In this document: positions 26,465-39,000 of the stretch, piece by piece
Position numbering within the stretch: position 1 is the first letter of the stretch
Layout of the letters: every line of letters begins with the position of its first letter
Origin: Melioribacter sp.
GTDB taxonomy: Bacteria > Bacteroidota > Ignavibacteria > Ignavibacteriales > Melioribacteraceae
Assembly (NCBI GenBank): GCA_026417975.1
Contig: JAOACD010000016.1
Location: 62,001-126,000 of the forward strand
DNA: 64,000 nucleotides
Direction: 5' to 3'
Program-made: the position numbers and the translations under genes
Notes under the pieces: model-generated
Databases searched by the model: none
Told to the model about the DNA's origin: nothing
What the model saw: only the letters and a program-made list of their open reading frames with translations

Positions 26465-29400
26465 ATGGAAAGTAACAATTATAATTTTAGAAAAGCTGAT
26501 GGTAGTTTAATAGCAAATGGATTGTATGATCCAAGATTTGAACATGATAGTTGTGGTGTTGGTTTTGTAGCTAAATTGGATGGTATACCAACCCACAAAA
26601 TTGTGTTGGATTCAATTTCTGTTCTTATTAATCTAGAACATAGAGGAGCTACAGGTGGCGATAGGTCAACTGGAGATGGTGCGGGTATAATGGTTCAATT
26701 GCCTGATAATTTTTTTAGGAAAGAAGTTGAAAGTATAAAATTGCCACCTTTAGGCGATTATGCAGTAGGAATGGTTTTTCTTCCACAAGACAATAAACTT
26801 GCAGATAGATGCAAAAATATCGTTGAAAAGATTGTTGTAGATGAAGGCTGTGATGTTTTGGGTTGGAGAAAAGTTCCTGTAAATAATTCAATAATTGGTG
26901 AACTTGCAAAAAGAACGGAGCCGCAAATTTATCAATTATTTGTACATCGGGGTAGAATTGATAAAGATGCTTTCGAAAGAAAGTTATATGTAATACGTAG
27001 GCTTGCTGAAAAAGAAATAGATGCACTAAAAGAAGATACAAGTCAATTTTATATTTCAAGTCTTTCTTCCAATAGGATTGTTTATAAAGGATTACTTTCT
27101 GCTCATCAACTTACAACGTATTATCCAGATTTATCAGATGAGGACTTTGTTTCGAGTTTTGGCGTTGTTCATCAGAGATATAGTACTAATACAATGCCAA
27201 CATGGAACCTTGCACAACCATTTAGATTTATGGCTCATAATGGTGAAATAAATACTTTGAGTGGTAACATAAATAGAATGAAAGCTCGTGAACCCCTGCT
27301 CAAATCAGATTTATTTGGAGAGGATATTGAAAAAATTAAACCTATAATAGTTGAAACGGGTAGCGATTCTGCAATCTTTGATAATGTATTAGAATTACTT
27401 GTTCTAGCAGGACGTTCTATTCCACATGCAATGATGATGATGGTTCCCGAAGCTTATGGACCCAAAATTCACATGAGTGAGGATAAAAGAGCGTTCTATG
27501 ACTTTCATTCTTCTATAATGGAGCCATGGGATGGCCCAGCCGCAATTGTATTTTGTGATTCTAGATTTTTAGGTGGAATACTTGATCGTAATGGTTTAAG
27601 ACCAGCAAGATATACGATTACAAGAGATGGACTTGTTGTTTTAGCTTCTGAAAGTGGAGTACTTGATATTCCTGCAAGAGATATAATTAAAAGAAGCAGA
27701 TTATCTCCAGGTAAGATGCTTTTAGTAGACTTTGCCCAAAATAGAGTTGTTCCAGATAAAGAAATTAAAGCTAAAATATCTCGTCAAAAACCTTATAGGA
27801 GATGGATTAAGGATAATATTATTACGCTTAGAGGTTTATATAATCCTTCTTCTGCACCTGTTGAAAATGAAGAAGTGCTTATCAAAAAGCAAAGAGCTTT
27901 TGGCTACACAGACGAAGAATTAAAATTAATAATTACTCCAATGGCTTCAAGAAGTCAAGAAGCTGTTGGTGCAATGGGAAACGATACTCCGCTTGCAATA
28001 CTTTCGAATAAACCAAATCTTTTATTTTACTATTTCAAACAAAGATTCGCACAGGTTACAAATCCACCTATTGATCCTTTAAGAGAAGAACTTGTAATGT
28101 CTCTCGAAACATTTGCAGGAGGCGAAGGAAATTTACTTGAAGAGTCTCCAATTAATTTCCGTGGTTTTAAGTTTTCTCATCCAGTTCTTACAACAGATGA
28201 TTTGATAAAAATAGAACAAGCAAATCATCCATGTGTAAAAGTAAAAACTATTGATATCTTGTTTGATAAGCATGGTGGAGATAATGCTTTGGAAAGTGCT
28301 TTGAATACTGTTTTTCAAACAGCTGAAAAGTATATTGAAGAAGGAGCAACTTTAATAATACTTTCGGATAGAAAAATTGATGAAAATCATGTGCCAATTC
28401 CTTCATTACTCGCTGTTGCTGGTTTACATCATCATTTGATAAGAAAGGGATTACGTACTAAAACAAGTATTGTTGTCGATTCGGGAGAAGTAAGAGAAGT
28501 AATGAATTTTGCGATGTTAATAAGCTATGGTGCGGATGCAATTTGTCCTTATCTTGCTTTGAATACTGTTCGATACTTAGCAGAAAATAATTTACTTGAA
28601 CAAAAACTTAAACCTGAAGAGGCAATAGATTCTTATATTATTGCGGTTAAGAAAGGCTTATTGAAAACTATGAGTCGTCTTGGTATTTCAACGCTCCACA
28701 GCTACTTTGCAGCACAAACTTTTGAGGCGGTTGGAATATCAAAAGAAGTAATTGACAAATATTTTACTGGTACAATTTCTAGACTTGGTGGAATTGGTCT
28801 ATATGAGATTCAAAAAGAAGCTATTATGAGACATAACATGGGCTATCCTGAAAATGGAATATCAGAAAATTTACTTGAAGCTGGTGGAGAGTATAGCATA
28901 AGAGTTGGCGGAGAGAAACATTTTTGGAATCATGATACAATATCTAAACTTCAACTTGCAACAAGGACAAATGATTATGAGGTTTTTAAAGAATATACAA
29001 AACTAGTTAATGAAGGTGAAGATAGCCCAGTAGCTATTAGAAAGATGCTTAAATTTAAGAAACGTAACCCAATTCCTATTGAAGAAGTAGAACCTGTTGA
29101 AAATATTATTAAAAGATTTGTTGTATCTGCAATGTCATTTGGTTCAATTAGTAAAGAAGCACATGAAACTATTGCAATTGCTATGAATAGACTTGGTGCA
29201 AGAAGTAATTCGGGAGAAGGTGGAGAAGATATGTCAAGAAACAGAGTTGATGAAAATGGTGATACAGCTCGTTCAAAAGTAAAGCAAGTAGCTTCTGGTA
29301 GATTTGGAGTAACACCAGAGTATCTTTTGAGTGCTGAAGAATTGCAGATTAAAATTGCACAAGGAGCAAAACCGGGTGAAGGTGGTCAATTACCAGGTCA

Positions 29401-31027
29401 TAAAGTTACCCCAGAAATTGCAAAGGTACGTCATACAATACCAGGTGTTACGTTAATTTCTCCTCCTCCACATCATGATATTTATTCAATAGAAGATCTT
29501 GCTCAATTGATTTACGACCTTAAGTGCATTAATCCAGATGCAAAAGTATCTGTAAAACTTGTTTCTGAATCTGGAGTAGGAACAGTAGCTGCAGGTGTTG
29601 CTAAGGCAAAAGCTGATATTGTTTTAATTTCTGGTTACGAAGGGGGTACAGGGGCTTCACCTTTGACTTCTATTAAGCATACTGGCATTCCTTGGGAAAT
29701 TGGCTTAGCCGAAACTCATCAAACATTGATTCATAATAATTTAAGAGATAAAATTAGAGTCCAAGTAGATGGACAGTTAAAAACTGGAAGAGATGTTGTT
29801 ATAGCCGCACTTTTAGGAGCAGAAGAATTTGGTTTTGCAACTTCTGTGCTTATTACAATAGGATGTGTTATGCTGAGAAAATGTCATTTAAATACATGTT
29901 CTGTGGGAGTTGCAACACAAGATCCTTTATTGCGTTCAAGATTTTCGGGTAAACCAGAATACATTGAAAGGTTCTTTAAATTTCTTGCTCAGGATGTTAG
30001 AGAAATTATGGCAGAATTAGGTTTTAGAACTATTGATGAAATGGTAGGACATACAGAAATTCTCGAATTTGATCCACCAGCAGACTTGTGGAAAGCTAAA
30101 AAATTTGATCTAACTCCTTTACTTAACTCAATGGTTGATACTGCTGGTAAATGCTGCATTATGGAAATGCCAAACCAAGTTGAAGTGTTTGATGATAAAT
30201 TAATAGATCTAGTAAAACCAGCAATCGAAGAACAAAAGCCTGTTGAAATAGAAATGCCTATTAGAAATATTCATAGAACTGTTGGAGCAAGACTGAGTGG
30301 TTTAGTAGTGAAGAAATATGGTGCGAAAGGATTACCAGACGATACTATTAAACTTACATTTAAAGGTTCAGCAGGCCAAAGTTTTGGTGCATTCTTAGCT
30401 CCTGGGATTACACTCAAAATTGAGGGTGATGTTAATGATTATATGGGAAAAGGAATTTCAGGGGGAAGAATCATTATTGTTCCACCAGAAGATGCAGGTT
30501 TTACACCACATGAAAATATTATTTGTGGAAATGTAGCATTGTATGGGGCTACAGGAGGAGAAGTTTATATTAATGGAAAAGCAGGAGAAAGATTTGCAGT
30601 ACGAAATAGCGGAGCAAAAGCAGTTGTTGAAGGTGTAGGAGACCACGGATGTGAATATATGACAGGTGGGGTAGTAGTATGCATAGGTTCTACCGGGAAG
30701 AATTTTGCTGCAGGTATGAGTGGAGGTATTGCATATGTTTTTGATGAAGACCAAATGTTTGATACAAAATGTAATCTTGATATGGTTGATCTTGAAAGTG
30801 TATGGAGTAAACAAGATAAAGCATTTTTACGTTCAATGATTGAAAAACACTACTACTTTACAAATAGCCCACGAGCAAAGATGATTCTAGAAAAATGGGA
30901 ATCAAGTTTACCAATGTTTGTTAAGGTAATGCCAATAGATTATCGTAAGTCTCTTGAAAGAATGAAATTAAGTGAACACGCAGACGTAGAAACTGTATCA
31001 GTTACAGAGGAGGTTTATAATGGCTAA
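26465..31027 (+). CDS. gltB: Glutamate synthase (NADPH) large subunit
   Basis: 1520 residues, normal for bacterial GltB. It turns glutamine plus 2-oxoglutarate into two glutamates, working with GltD. Domains: N-terminal glutamine amidotransferase starting at Cys30 (DSCGVGF) after a short propeptide that must be removed; central domain; FMN-binding synthase domain with MSFGSISKEAHE and SGEGGED; a 3Fe-4S cluster site with Cys1134, Cys1140 and Cys1145; and the C-terminal GXGXG beta-helix repeats (GGRIIIVPPE, GATGGEVYINGKAGERF). A clear ribosome-binding site, GGGGAG, lies 7 bases before the ATG. The 3' end overlaps gltD by 8 bases and carries its ribosome-binding site. Confidence 0.97.
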   Translation: MESNNYNFRKADGSLIANGLYDPRFEHDSCGVGFVAKLDGIPTHKIVLDSISVLINLEHRGATGGDRSTGDGAGIMVQLPDNFFRKEVESIKLPPLGDYAVGMVFLPQDNKLADRCKNIVEKIVVDEGCDVLGWRKVPVNNSIIGELAKRTEPQIYQLFVHRGRIDKDAFERKLYVIRRLAEKEIDALKEDTSQFYISSLSSNRIVYKGLLSAHQLTTYYPDLSDEDFVSSFGVVHQRYSTNTMPTWNLAQPFRFMAHNGEINTLSGNINRMKAREPLLKSDLFGEDIEKIKPIIVETGSDSAIFDNVLELLVLAGRSIPHAMMMMVPEAYGPKIHMSEDKRAFYDFHSSIMEPWDGPAAIVFCDSRFLGGILDRNGLRPARYTITRDGLVVLASESGVLDIPARDIIKRSRLSPGKMLLVDFAQNRVVPDKEIKAKISRQKPYRRWIKDNIITLRGLYNPSSAPVENEEVLIKKQRAFGYTDEELKLIITPMASRSQEAVGAMGNDTPLAILSNKPNLLFYYFKQRFAQVTNPPIDPLREELVMSLETFAGGEGNLLEESPINFRGFKFSHPVLTTDDLIKIEQANHPCVKVKTIDILFDKHGGDNALESALNTVFQTAEKYIEEGATLIILSDRKIDENHVPIPSLLAVAGLHHHLIRKGLRTKTSIVVDSGEVREVMNFAMLISYGADAICPYLALNTVRYLAENNLLEQKLKPEEAIDSYIIAVKKGLLKTMSRLGISTLHSYFAAQTFEAVGISKEVIDKYFTGTISRLGGIGLYEIQKEAIMRHNMGYPENGISENLLEAGGEYSIRVGGEKHFWNHDTISKLQLATRTNDYEVFKEYTKLVNEGEDSPVAIRKMLKFKKRNPIPIEEVEPVENIIKRFVVSAMSFGSISKEAHETIAIAMNRLGARSNSGEGGEDMSRNRVDENGDTARSKVKQVASGRFGVTPEYLLSAEELQIKIAQGAKPGEGGQLPGHKVTPEIAKVRHTIPGVTLISPPPHHDIYSIEDLAQLIYDLKCINPDAKVSVKLVSESGVGTVAAGVAKAKADIVLISGYEGGTGASPLTSIKHTGIPWEIGLAETHQTLIHNNLRDKIRVQVDGQLKTGRDVVIAALLGAEEFGFATSVLITIGCVMLRKCHLNTCSVGVATQDPLLRSRFSGKPEYIERFFKFLAQDVREIMAELGFRTIDEMVGHTEILEFDPPADLWKAKKFDLTPLLNSMVDTAGKCCIMEMPNQVEVFDDKLIDLVKPAIEEQKPVEIEMPIRNIHRTVGARLSGLVVKKYGAKGLPDDTIKLTFKGSAGQSFGAFLAPGITLKIEGDVNDYMGKGISGGRIIIVPPEDAGFTPHENIICGNVALYGATGGEVYINGKAGERFAVRNSGAKAVVEGVGDHGCEYMTGGVVVCIGSTGKNFAAGMSGGIAYVFDEDQMFDTKCNLDMVDLESVWSKQDKAFLRSMIEKHYYFTNSPRAKMILEKWESSLPMFVKVMPIDYRKSLERMKLSEHADVETVSVTEEVYNG
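31006..31013 (+). promoter_or_regulatory. Ribosome-binding site of gltD inside gltB
   Basis: AGAGGAGG lies six bases before the gltD ATG at 31020, within the last codons of gltB. It is one of the strongest Shine-Dalgarno matches in the window and fixes the gltD start. Confidence 0.8.
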
Positions 31028-32450
31028 AGCAACTGGATTTATAGAGTACGAAAGAGAAAATCCTATTAAACTTCCTGTTGAGGAGCGTATAAAGAATTTT
31101 AAGGAATTTGAGTTACTTCTCCCAGAAGATAAAATGATTATTCAAGCAGCTCGTTGTATGGATTGTAGTATTCCGTACTGCCACTCGTATGGATGCCCAT
31201 GTAATAATAGGATTCCTGATTGGAATGATATGGTTTATAAAAATCATTGGAAAAGAGCTCTCGATTTACTTCATTCTACAATAAATTTCCCAGAATTTAC
31301 AGGAAGAGTATGCCCTGCCCCTTGTGAATACGCTTGTACGTTGTCTATAAATCAAAAACCGGTATCAATAAAGCATATTGAACTTCAAATAGTTGAAAAA
31401 GGATGGCGAGAAGGTTGGATTAAACCTCAAATTCCTTCAATTAAGACAGGTAAGAAAATTGCTATAGTAGGTTCTGGACCTGCCGGCTTAGCTGCTGCTC
31501 AGCAACTTGCCCGTAAGGGTCATAGTGTCGTTGTTTTTGAAAAGAGTGATAGAATTGGAGGACTTCTACGTTATGGAATACCGGACTTTAAATTGGAAAA
31601 GTGGATTATTGATAGAAGACTTGAACAAATGAAGGCAGAAGGAGTAGTGTTTGAAACTAATGTGAATGTGGGTGTAGATATTTCCGCTAAATATCTAAAT
31701 AGAACTTTTGATGCTGTTGTGATAGCAGCTGGAGCAACAGTCCCACGTGACCTAAATATTCCAGGTAGAGATTTAAAAGGAATCCATTTTGCAATGGAAT
31801 ACTTAACTCAGCAAAATAAAATTAATGCTGGTGATTATATACCTGAAGAACAAATTATAACTGCAAAAGATAAAGATGTTGTTGTTATAGGAGGTGGTGA
31901 TACTGGCTCGGATTGCGTTGGGACAGCAAGAAGGCAAGGAGCTAAAAGTATAACACAAGTTGAAATTTTACCAATGCCTCCACAAACTAGAACACCATAC
32001 AATCCATGGCCAACATGGCCTAGAATTCTTTTTACTTCAACTTCTCACGAAGAAGGTTGTGAAAGAATATGGTCACTTTCTGCTAAATCTTTTGAAGGTG
32101 AAAATGGTAATGTGAAAGCTATTAATTTCACAGAGCTTAAATGGACAGAACCAGATAAATATGGAAAAGCAAACTTTGAAGAAATTCAGAATTCAAATAA
32201 AAAGTTAAAAGCAGATTTGGTTTTACTTGCAATGGGATTTTTACATGTTGAACATGGAAATTTAGTTAAGGACTTGAATATAAAAACCGATAACCGTGGT
32301 AATATACTTGTTGATAAAAATTATCGAACTTCAGTAGAAAAATTCTTTGCAACTGGTGACTCTATAATTGGTGCTTCACTTGTAGTGCGAGCTATTAGTC
32401 ATGGAAGAAAAGTAGCCGAAGCTGTTGATAATTATTTAAAAAATGCTTGA
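31020..32450 (+). CDS. gltD: Glutamate synthase (NADPH) small subunit
   Basis: 476 residues. The beta subunit of NADPH-GOGAT supplies electrons to GltB. The N-terminal cysteine clusters for two 4Fe-4S centres are present (Cys46, 49, 54, 59 and 61 region; Cys98, 102, 106). The FAD-binding loop is GSGPAGLAAAQQLA (151-164) and the NADPH-binding loop GGGDTGSDCVGTARRQG, followed by the pyridine nucleotide-disulfide type C-terminal ATGDSIIGASLVVRAISHGR. It overlaps gltB by 8 bases and has a strong ribosome-binding site there. Intact. Confidence 0.96.
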   Translation: MAKATGFIEYERENPIKLPVEERIKNFKEFELLLPEDKMIIQAARCMDCSIPYCHSYGCPCNNRIPDWNDMVYKNHWKRALDLLHSTINFPEFTGRVCPAPCEYACTLSINQKPVSIKHIELQIVEKGWREGWIKPQIPSIKTGKKIAIVGSGPAGLAAAQQLARKGHSVVVFEKSDRIGGLLRYGIPDFKLEKWIIDRRLEQMKAEGVVFETNVNVGVDISAKYLNRTFDAVVIAAGATVPRDLNIPGRDLKGIHFAMEYLTQQNKINAGDYIPEEQIITAKDKDVVVIGGGDTGSDCVGTARRQGAKSITQVEILPMPPQTRTPYNPWPTWPRILFTSTSHEEGCERIWSLSAKSFEGENGNVKAINFTELKWTEPDKYGKANFEEIQNSNKKLKADLVLLAMGFLHVEHGNLVKDLNIKTDNRGNILVDKNYRTSVEKFFATGDSIIGASLVVRAISHGRKVAEAVDNYLKNA

Positions 32451-32502
32451 AGTAAAGTTAAAAGCTAGCTCAATAAGTTAAAATTAGCTACAGTAGAAAT
32501 AA

Positions 32503-32945
32503 ATGAAAAGTTTGTTTTAAGAACTTTTTGAGTATAATAAAATTCTTAATCAAAAAATTTGCTGACATTATTTTAGTAAATGCAAATACTATTTCGGAAA
32601 AAGCAGCTAGGTTGTTTAACCATATTTTAAATGTACATCAAATATGGAATAGTAGAATTGGGAATATAAATATTTTGTTTGATGGTTGGAAAGTTTATCA
32701 TATGAGTGATCTTCATAAGATTATAAAATAATTATGAACTTTCATTGAATATAGTCGATAAGTATGATTTGAACTAACTAATTGGATATACAATTTCAAA
32801 GGGACAAACTTTTTACAATAAAATTTGTGATATATTTTTTCATGTTATAAATCACTCTACATATCATCGAGGGCAAATAGCAATTGAACTTAAAAATAGT
32901 GGAATTGAACCTGCAAGTAATGATTATATATTATTTAAACGATAA
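32503..32945 (+). pseudogene. Broken DinB-family (DinB/YfiT four-helix metalloenzyme) gene
   Basis: A DinB-type protein can be followed across three frames. Frame from the ATG at 32503: MKSLF, stop TAA (32518-32520), then ELFEYNKILNQKI. It then shifts frame near 32560: DIILVNANTISEKAARLFNH, ILNVHQIWNSRI and on to HKIIK before TAA 32729-32731. It shifts again near 32725: NNYELSLNIVDKYDLN, stop TAA (32775-32777), LIGYTISKGQTFYNKICDIF, FHVINHSTYHRGQIAIELKN and FKR, ending at TAA 32943-32945. The three metal-ligand histidines (FNHILN, NHSTYH) are still readable, so decay is fairly recent. At least two frameshifts and two premature stops make it non-functional as a single protein. An ATG-initiated ORF is absent; only a TTG-started 67-codon fragment (32528-32731) remains open. 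Confidence 0.85.
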
Positions 32946-33096
32946 TGGGAAATTGCAATTTACCATTAAGAAAGTAAATTATCGGAAGTATATTGAGGAA
33001 TAAAGTAATAAGTAACTTTTAAAAGGATTTAGAAGTTTGTAAACTAAAAATATTTTTTTATTTTGCACTAGGGCACCAAAAGTTTCACAAAAGAAA

Positions 33097-36000
33097 ATGA
33101 AGAGGCTAATTCCTTTATTCATCCTCTTAATGCCTATCTATATTTTATCGCAAAATTCACCTTTAACATTTAGCGAAGTGATGTTTTATCCTTCAGAACA
33201 AAATGGCGAATTTATAGAAATTTATAATACCTCTTCTACAGATACTATTAATCTTGCTAATTACAAAATAAAATATTATACATCTTCTAACAACAGTTTT
33301 ACTTCTTTAATAGGTGGAACGAAGCTAGCACCAGGTAAGTTTGCTGTTATTTTACAAGGCAATTATGATTTTACTAATGGCATTTATAAGTCTTTAATTC
33401 CTTCTGATGCAATTGTATTAAAACTTACTACAAGTAACTTTGGCTCATCTGGAATGGCTAATACAACCAGTAGAACAATATATTTGATTGATCCAGCTGG
33501 TCAAACTGTAGATGTCTACACATATTCTGCAGATAATTCTCCTGGAATTTCTGATGAAAAGATAATTTTAAATAAAGATAACAATGCTACTAACTGGAAA
33601 AATTCGTACAAAACTCATGGAACACCTGGTTCAAAAAATTCTGTGTCGCCTCTCGATTTTGATTTGCAAGTAAAATTGTTCAATATTTATCCTCAGGTTA
33701 ATTACGCAAAAGATTCTTTAAGAATTACTCTTGTTATAAAGAATCTAGGAAGAGTTACAGCCGAGATTTTTTCTGTAAATATTTTTAATGATCTAAATAA
33801 TAACTTAAAAGAAGATTCAAATGAAAATATATTTTATAAAAGCTACTCTTACTTACAGAGTGGAGATTCTATTTTAATACAAAAATCAATTTATATAGAA
33901 TTGGCAGCTACCTATAAATTTGTAGCTGATGTGCTCTTTGACAAAGATGAAACAATGGTTAATAATAGAGTTATTATAGATGTAAAAGTATTTGAACAAC
34001 CTGTAGTTTATAATGACATTGTGATAAATGAAATAATGTATGCTCCATTAAACGATGAACCAGAATGGGTGGAATTGTATAATAAATCGGAAAAGAAAAT
34101 TAATTTAAAAGATTGGAGAATAGGTGATAATACTTCTTCTATTGTAATTTCTTACAAGGATACTTTTTTAAATGCAAAAGAATTTTTAGTAATTACTAAA
34201 GATTCTTCACTATTAAATTTTTATAATGTACCTTCCGTCTTAGTTATCAGATCGTTGCCAACTTTAAATAATACAGGCGATGATGTTGTATTAAAAAATA
34301 GTGAGGGAAAAGTTATTGATAGTGTTAGGTATAATCCTTCTTTTGGTGGAACATCTGGTAAGTCACTAGAAAGAGTTTCGTATTACGAGAGTAGTTTAGC
34401 TGCTTCAAATTGGGGCTCGTCAATTAGCATAAAACGAGCTACCCCAGGTAAAGTTAATTCATTAACTAAGAAAAATTTTGATTTATCAATAATTTCTGTT
34501 ATAACTAATTCACAAATAATTGAAGTAGGAAAAAGTCTATTGATAAATTTGTCTATAAAAAATATAGGTAAAGAAATAGTTGAAAATTCTTGGTTAAAAG
34601 TTTACAAAGATAAAAATGGAAATTCAATAACTGATCAATCAGAGCTAATACTCTCAAAAAATATTTTAGTAATTAATCCAGATGATATTGTTCAATTAGA
34701 AGTAGTTATTGATTCTATTAGTGAGGGAGAAAATAAGTTTATATTCAATATAGATTTTATGCTTGATGAATTTACAGATAATAATTTTTATTACTACACA
34801 GTAAATGGAATATCGATCACAGAAAATAAATATGATTTAATAATTAATGAAATTATGTATGCACCTAATAACGACGAGCCTGAATGGATTGAATTATATA
34901 ACCGGTCGAATAAAACCATAAACTTGAAAAATTGGAAAATAGGGGATAATTCAGCTTTAACTACTATTATAAGTAATAATTATGAAATTAAACCTGGTGA
35001 ATATGTGGTTATTTGTAGAGATTCATCGATTATAAACTTTTATCCGAATATTTCAAAAGTATTAATTTGTCAGCTACCAACATTAAATAATAGTGGAGAT
35101 GCCGTAAGAATAAAGGATATTTACAATAGAACAATTGATAGTTTGTCATACTTGTCAAACTGGGGCGGGAACAATGGTAAATCTCTTGAAAGAAAGAGTT
35201 CGGAATTAATTAGCACTGAAAAAAGTAATTGGATGACATCAGTTAGTAAATTAAATGGCACTCCAGGGAAAATAAATTCTATATCTGATAAAGATTATGA
35301 TTTAAAGATAGTTTCATTTTTATCTAAATTAAATTATGCAGAAGTTGGTAAAGATATTGAACTAATAGTAACTATCAAAAATATAGGAAGAAAAAATGCA
35401 GAAAATTTTAAGATACAACTTGTTAAAGATGAAAATCTTAATGGTATCATCGATGATTTTTTATGTGAAGAAAAAAACATTTCTTTATTAGAAACTAATA
35501 GAGAAATTCAAATTAATTTTTTGGTTAATAATATTTCTTATGGACGGAATCAATTTATAATATTCGTTAATTATAATAATGATGAATTTGGGGAAAATAA
35601 TATTGCAAATTATAACATTAACGGTGTAAAAATTATAGAACAAAAGTATGATGTTGTAATAAATGAAATTATGTATGCTCCTTTGTTGCCTGAACCTGAA
35701 TGGATTGAAATTTATAATAGAAGTAATAAATCTATTAACCTTAAAGGATATAAATTAGGTAATAATACAAGTAAAAGTGTTATTACTAAAGAAGAAAGAT
35801 TGTTAAAACCTCAGAGTTTTTGCGTAATTGCCAAAGATTCAAGCATTACATTATTTTATGACCAAATTGAAAATTTACTGATTTGTAACTTTCCTCAATT
35901 AAATAATAATGGAGGAGTAATTATACTATGTGATTCCTTAAATAGAATAATTGATTCTGTCTATTACAAATCAAGTTGGGGAGGTAGAAATGGAAAAACA

Positions 36001-39000
36001 TTGGAAAGAATTAGTCCTAGTAAATCTTCTGTAGATTCTACTAATTGGAAAACAGCTATAAATAAAAAAGCTACACCATCTAAAAAGAATTCTGTAACAC
36101 CATTTAATTATGATTTAGAACTTGAGTGTTACAATATTTCCCCATCTACACCAATTATTGGAGATACAACAACATTAAGATTTATAATTAGAAACAAAGG
36201 CGAACTTGTAGCAAATAATGTTATTTTCCAATTGTTTGAGAACATGGATTGTGATTCAAATAAGAATAAATATCAATTATTAAATACTTATAGTTTTCCT
36301 AATTTAACACCAGGAGATTCAATACTGATTTTTCAAAAATTACTAGAATATGAGATTGGTTATAGATGCTTAGCTGCAAAAATAAATTTTAGTGAAGATG
36401 AAGACACTTCTAATAACATAATTAATCTTCAATATAGTGTATTAAGCAAACCTTCTAAATACAATGACGTTGTAGTAAACGAGATAATGTATGCTCCAAG
36501 GAATGATGAGCCGGAGTGGATAGAAATTTTTAATAGAACAGATGAAAAAATTAATGTTAATAATTGGGTAATTGGAGATGGTTTGAGAGTTACAAAAATT
36601 ATATCAAAAGACTTTTACATAGAACCAAATGAATTTTTAGTTATTAGTAAGGATTCATCAATAATTAATTATTATATATCAATACCAAAAATAATTGTTT
36701 GTGACCTTCCATCCTTAAATAATAGTGGAGATGTTCTTTTTATAAAAGATTCTTTTGGAAAAACAATAGATAGTTTGCGTTATTATTCTAACTGGAGTCG
36801 AGTGAATGGAAATTCTTTAGAAAGAGTTGATGTGAATATAAGTAGTGTAGATAAAAACAATTGGTGTAGCTCTTTAAGTAAATTTAATGCTACTCCTGGT
36901 AAGATTAACTCAGTTGCACAGAAAAATTATGACATAGAAATAGTATCTTTTTTAAGTGATATTAATTATGTCGAAGTAGGAAATAATATCATACTAAAAT
37001 GTAAGATTAAAAATGCTGGTAAGAAGAGGGCAGTAGATATAGAATTATTATTATTCAAATATGAAAATGAAGTTAATAAAAATGAAATATATTTAGACAA
37101 GAAAGTAATTAGTTACATGGAGCCATCTCAAGTATTGGATTTTGAGTTTGTTGTAAGTGAAATTACTATAGGCAAAAATAATTTCATTCTAAAGATAAAT
37201 TATCTCAATGACGAATATGATGAGAATAATATTGTCTATTTTTCTGTTAGCGGGGTTCTGATTAATGAACAAAAAGGTGATATTGTAATTAATGAACTAA
37301 TGTATGCTCCTGTTAATCAAGAGACAGAGTGGATAGAGATTTATAATACAAGTAATAAACCTATAAATTTAAGGAATTTTAGAATAGGAAATAACAAAAA
37401 TAAAGTTGTTATAACAAGTAAGGATAAAATTATTTTACCAGATAATTATATAGTTATAGCAAAGGATTCAAATATATTTTTTACCTACTCAAAAATAGAA
37501 AATATTGAGATTGTAAATTTCCCGGCTTTAAATAATAATAGCGGTATTGTTATACTTACAGATTCTTTAAATAGAATAATTGATTCAGTTTACTATAAAT
37601 CAACCTGGGGTGGAAACAATGGAAAATCTCTTGAAAGAGTTGATTCGTATTCTCTTTCAAATGATTCTACCAATTGGAAAAGTTCTTTAATGGATAAAGG
37701 TACACCCTGCAGAAAAAATTCTGTGTCAAGAAAAAATTATGATTTTGCTATAGTTAGTTATTTAATTGAACCAGAAAAACCAACTATAGGAGATAAAGTA
37801 AAACTAATTTTACATCTAAAAAACAATGGAAGAAACTACTCAGGGGGCATATTAAAGTTGTATGTATTAGAGAAAAATTCATATATGCTTATTAAAGAGA
37901 TTCCAATAGCTCAAGCAAGTCCTAATAATATTATTAAACTAGAAATTGAAAATGAAAAGAATTTACTTTCAAAAACTTGCTATAAGGTTGTTTTAGAAGA
38001 TACATTAGATGAAGATTTGTCAAATAATTCAACAATAATAAATATTTATCCAAAATATTCTTATGGAGCAATCTTAATAAATGAAATTATGTATAACCCA
38101 GTTAATGGAGAACCTGAGTGGATAGAAGTTTATAATAATACAAACTATGATATAAACTTAGCCGGGTGGTCAATTTCAGACGTTTTATCTAAACCCCTTA
38201 AAATAAAATTTAATGAAGCTATAGTACCCAAGAAATCATTTGCTATTGTTTGTAAGGATTCTTCAATTATTTATTATCACAAAAATATTTTATCAGAGAT
38301 TATAGTAAATCAATTTCCCAACTTAAATAATGATGCTGATGGTATAGTAATTAAAGATTTTTATGATAATATAATTGATTCAGTTTTTTATGAGAAAAAT
38401 ATGGGAGGCCAAAATGGAAAATCTTTGGAGCGTAAATCTTTATTAATGTCTTCAACAGAAAGAAGCAATTGGGATTCTTCAATTGATATCGAGTTAAGCA
38501 CGCCAGGTAGGGTAAATAGTATCTCAAGAAAAACTTACGATATTGCCATTAAAAAAATTTCAACTGAACCAAAAATTATAAATAGTGGGGATAAAATTTA
38601 TTTAACTGTTACAATAATGAATAGGGGGCTAACTGAAGCTTCCAATATATTCATTAAGTTTTTTTATGAATACAAAGGTACTTATGAATTTTTTGATCAA
38701 TTATTTTATAATAATTTGTTACCAGGGGATTCTATAGAAGTAATATCAAGTAAATTTATAACTGTGAATAGGGATATACTAGTTTATTGTAGAGTTTTTA
38801 TGGATAATGATGAAGATACATTAAATAACTATTTAGAAAAACAGATAAGAATTAACGCTTTACCCAAATCTGTTTTGATTAATGAAATTATGTATAATCC
38901 TTATGAAGGAGAATCCGAGTGGATTGAGATAGTAAATGTGTCAGATAATCCAATAAACCTTAAGGGATGGGTAATTTCAGATTTACTACCATCACAGAAT

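Noticed and set aside
26715-27059. 114-codon minus-strand frame at the 5' end of gltB
   Set aside because: Shadow of the conserved glutamine amidotransferase domain; composition is not protein-like.
30458-30814. 118-codon minus-strand frame inside gltB
   Set aside because: It is antisense to a fully conserved GltB domain, with no ribosome-binding site and Ser/Cys/Asn-rich composition typical of a shadow frame.
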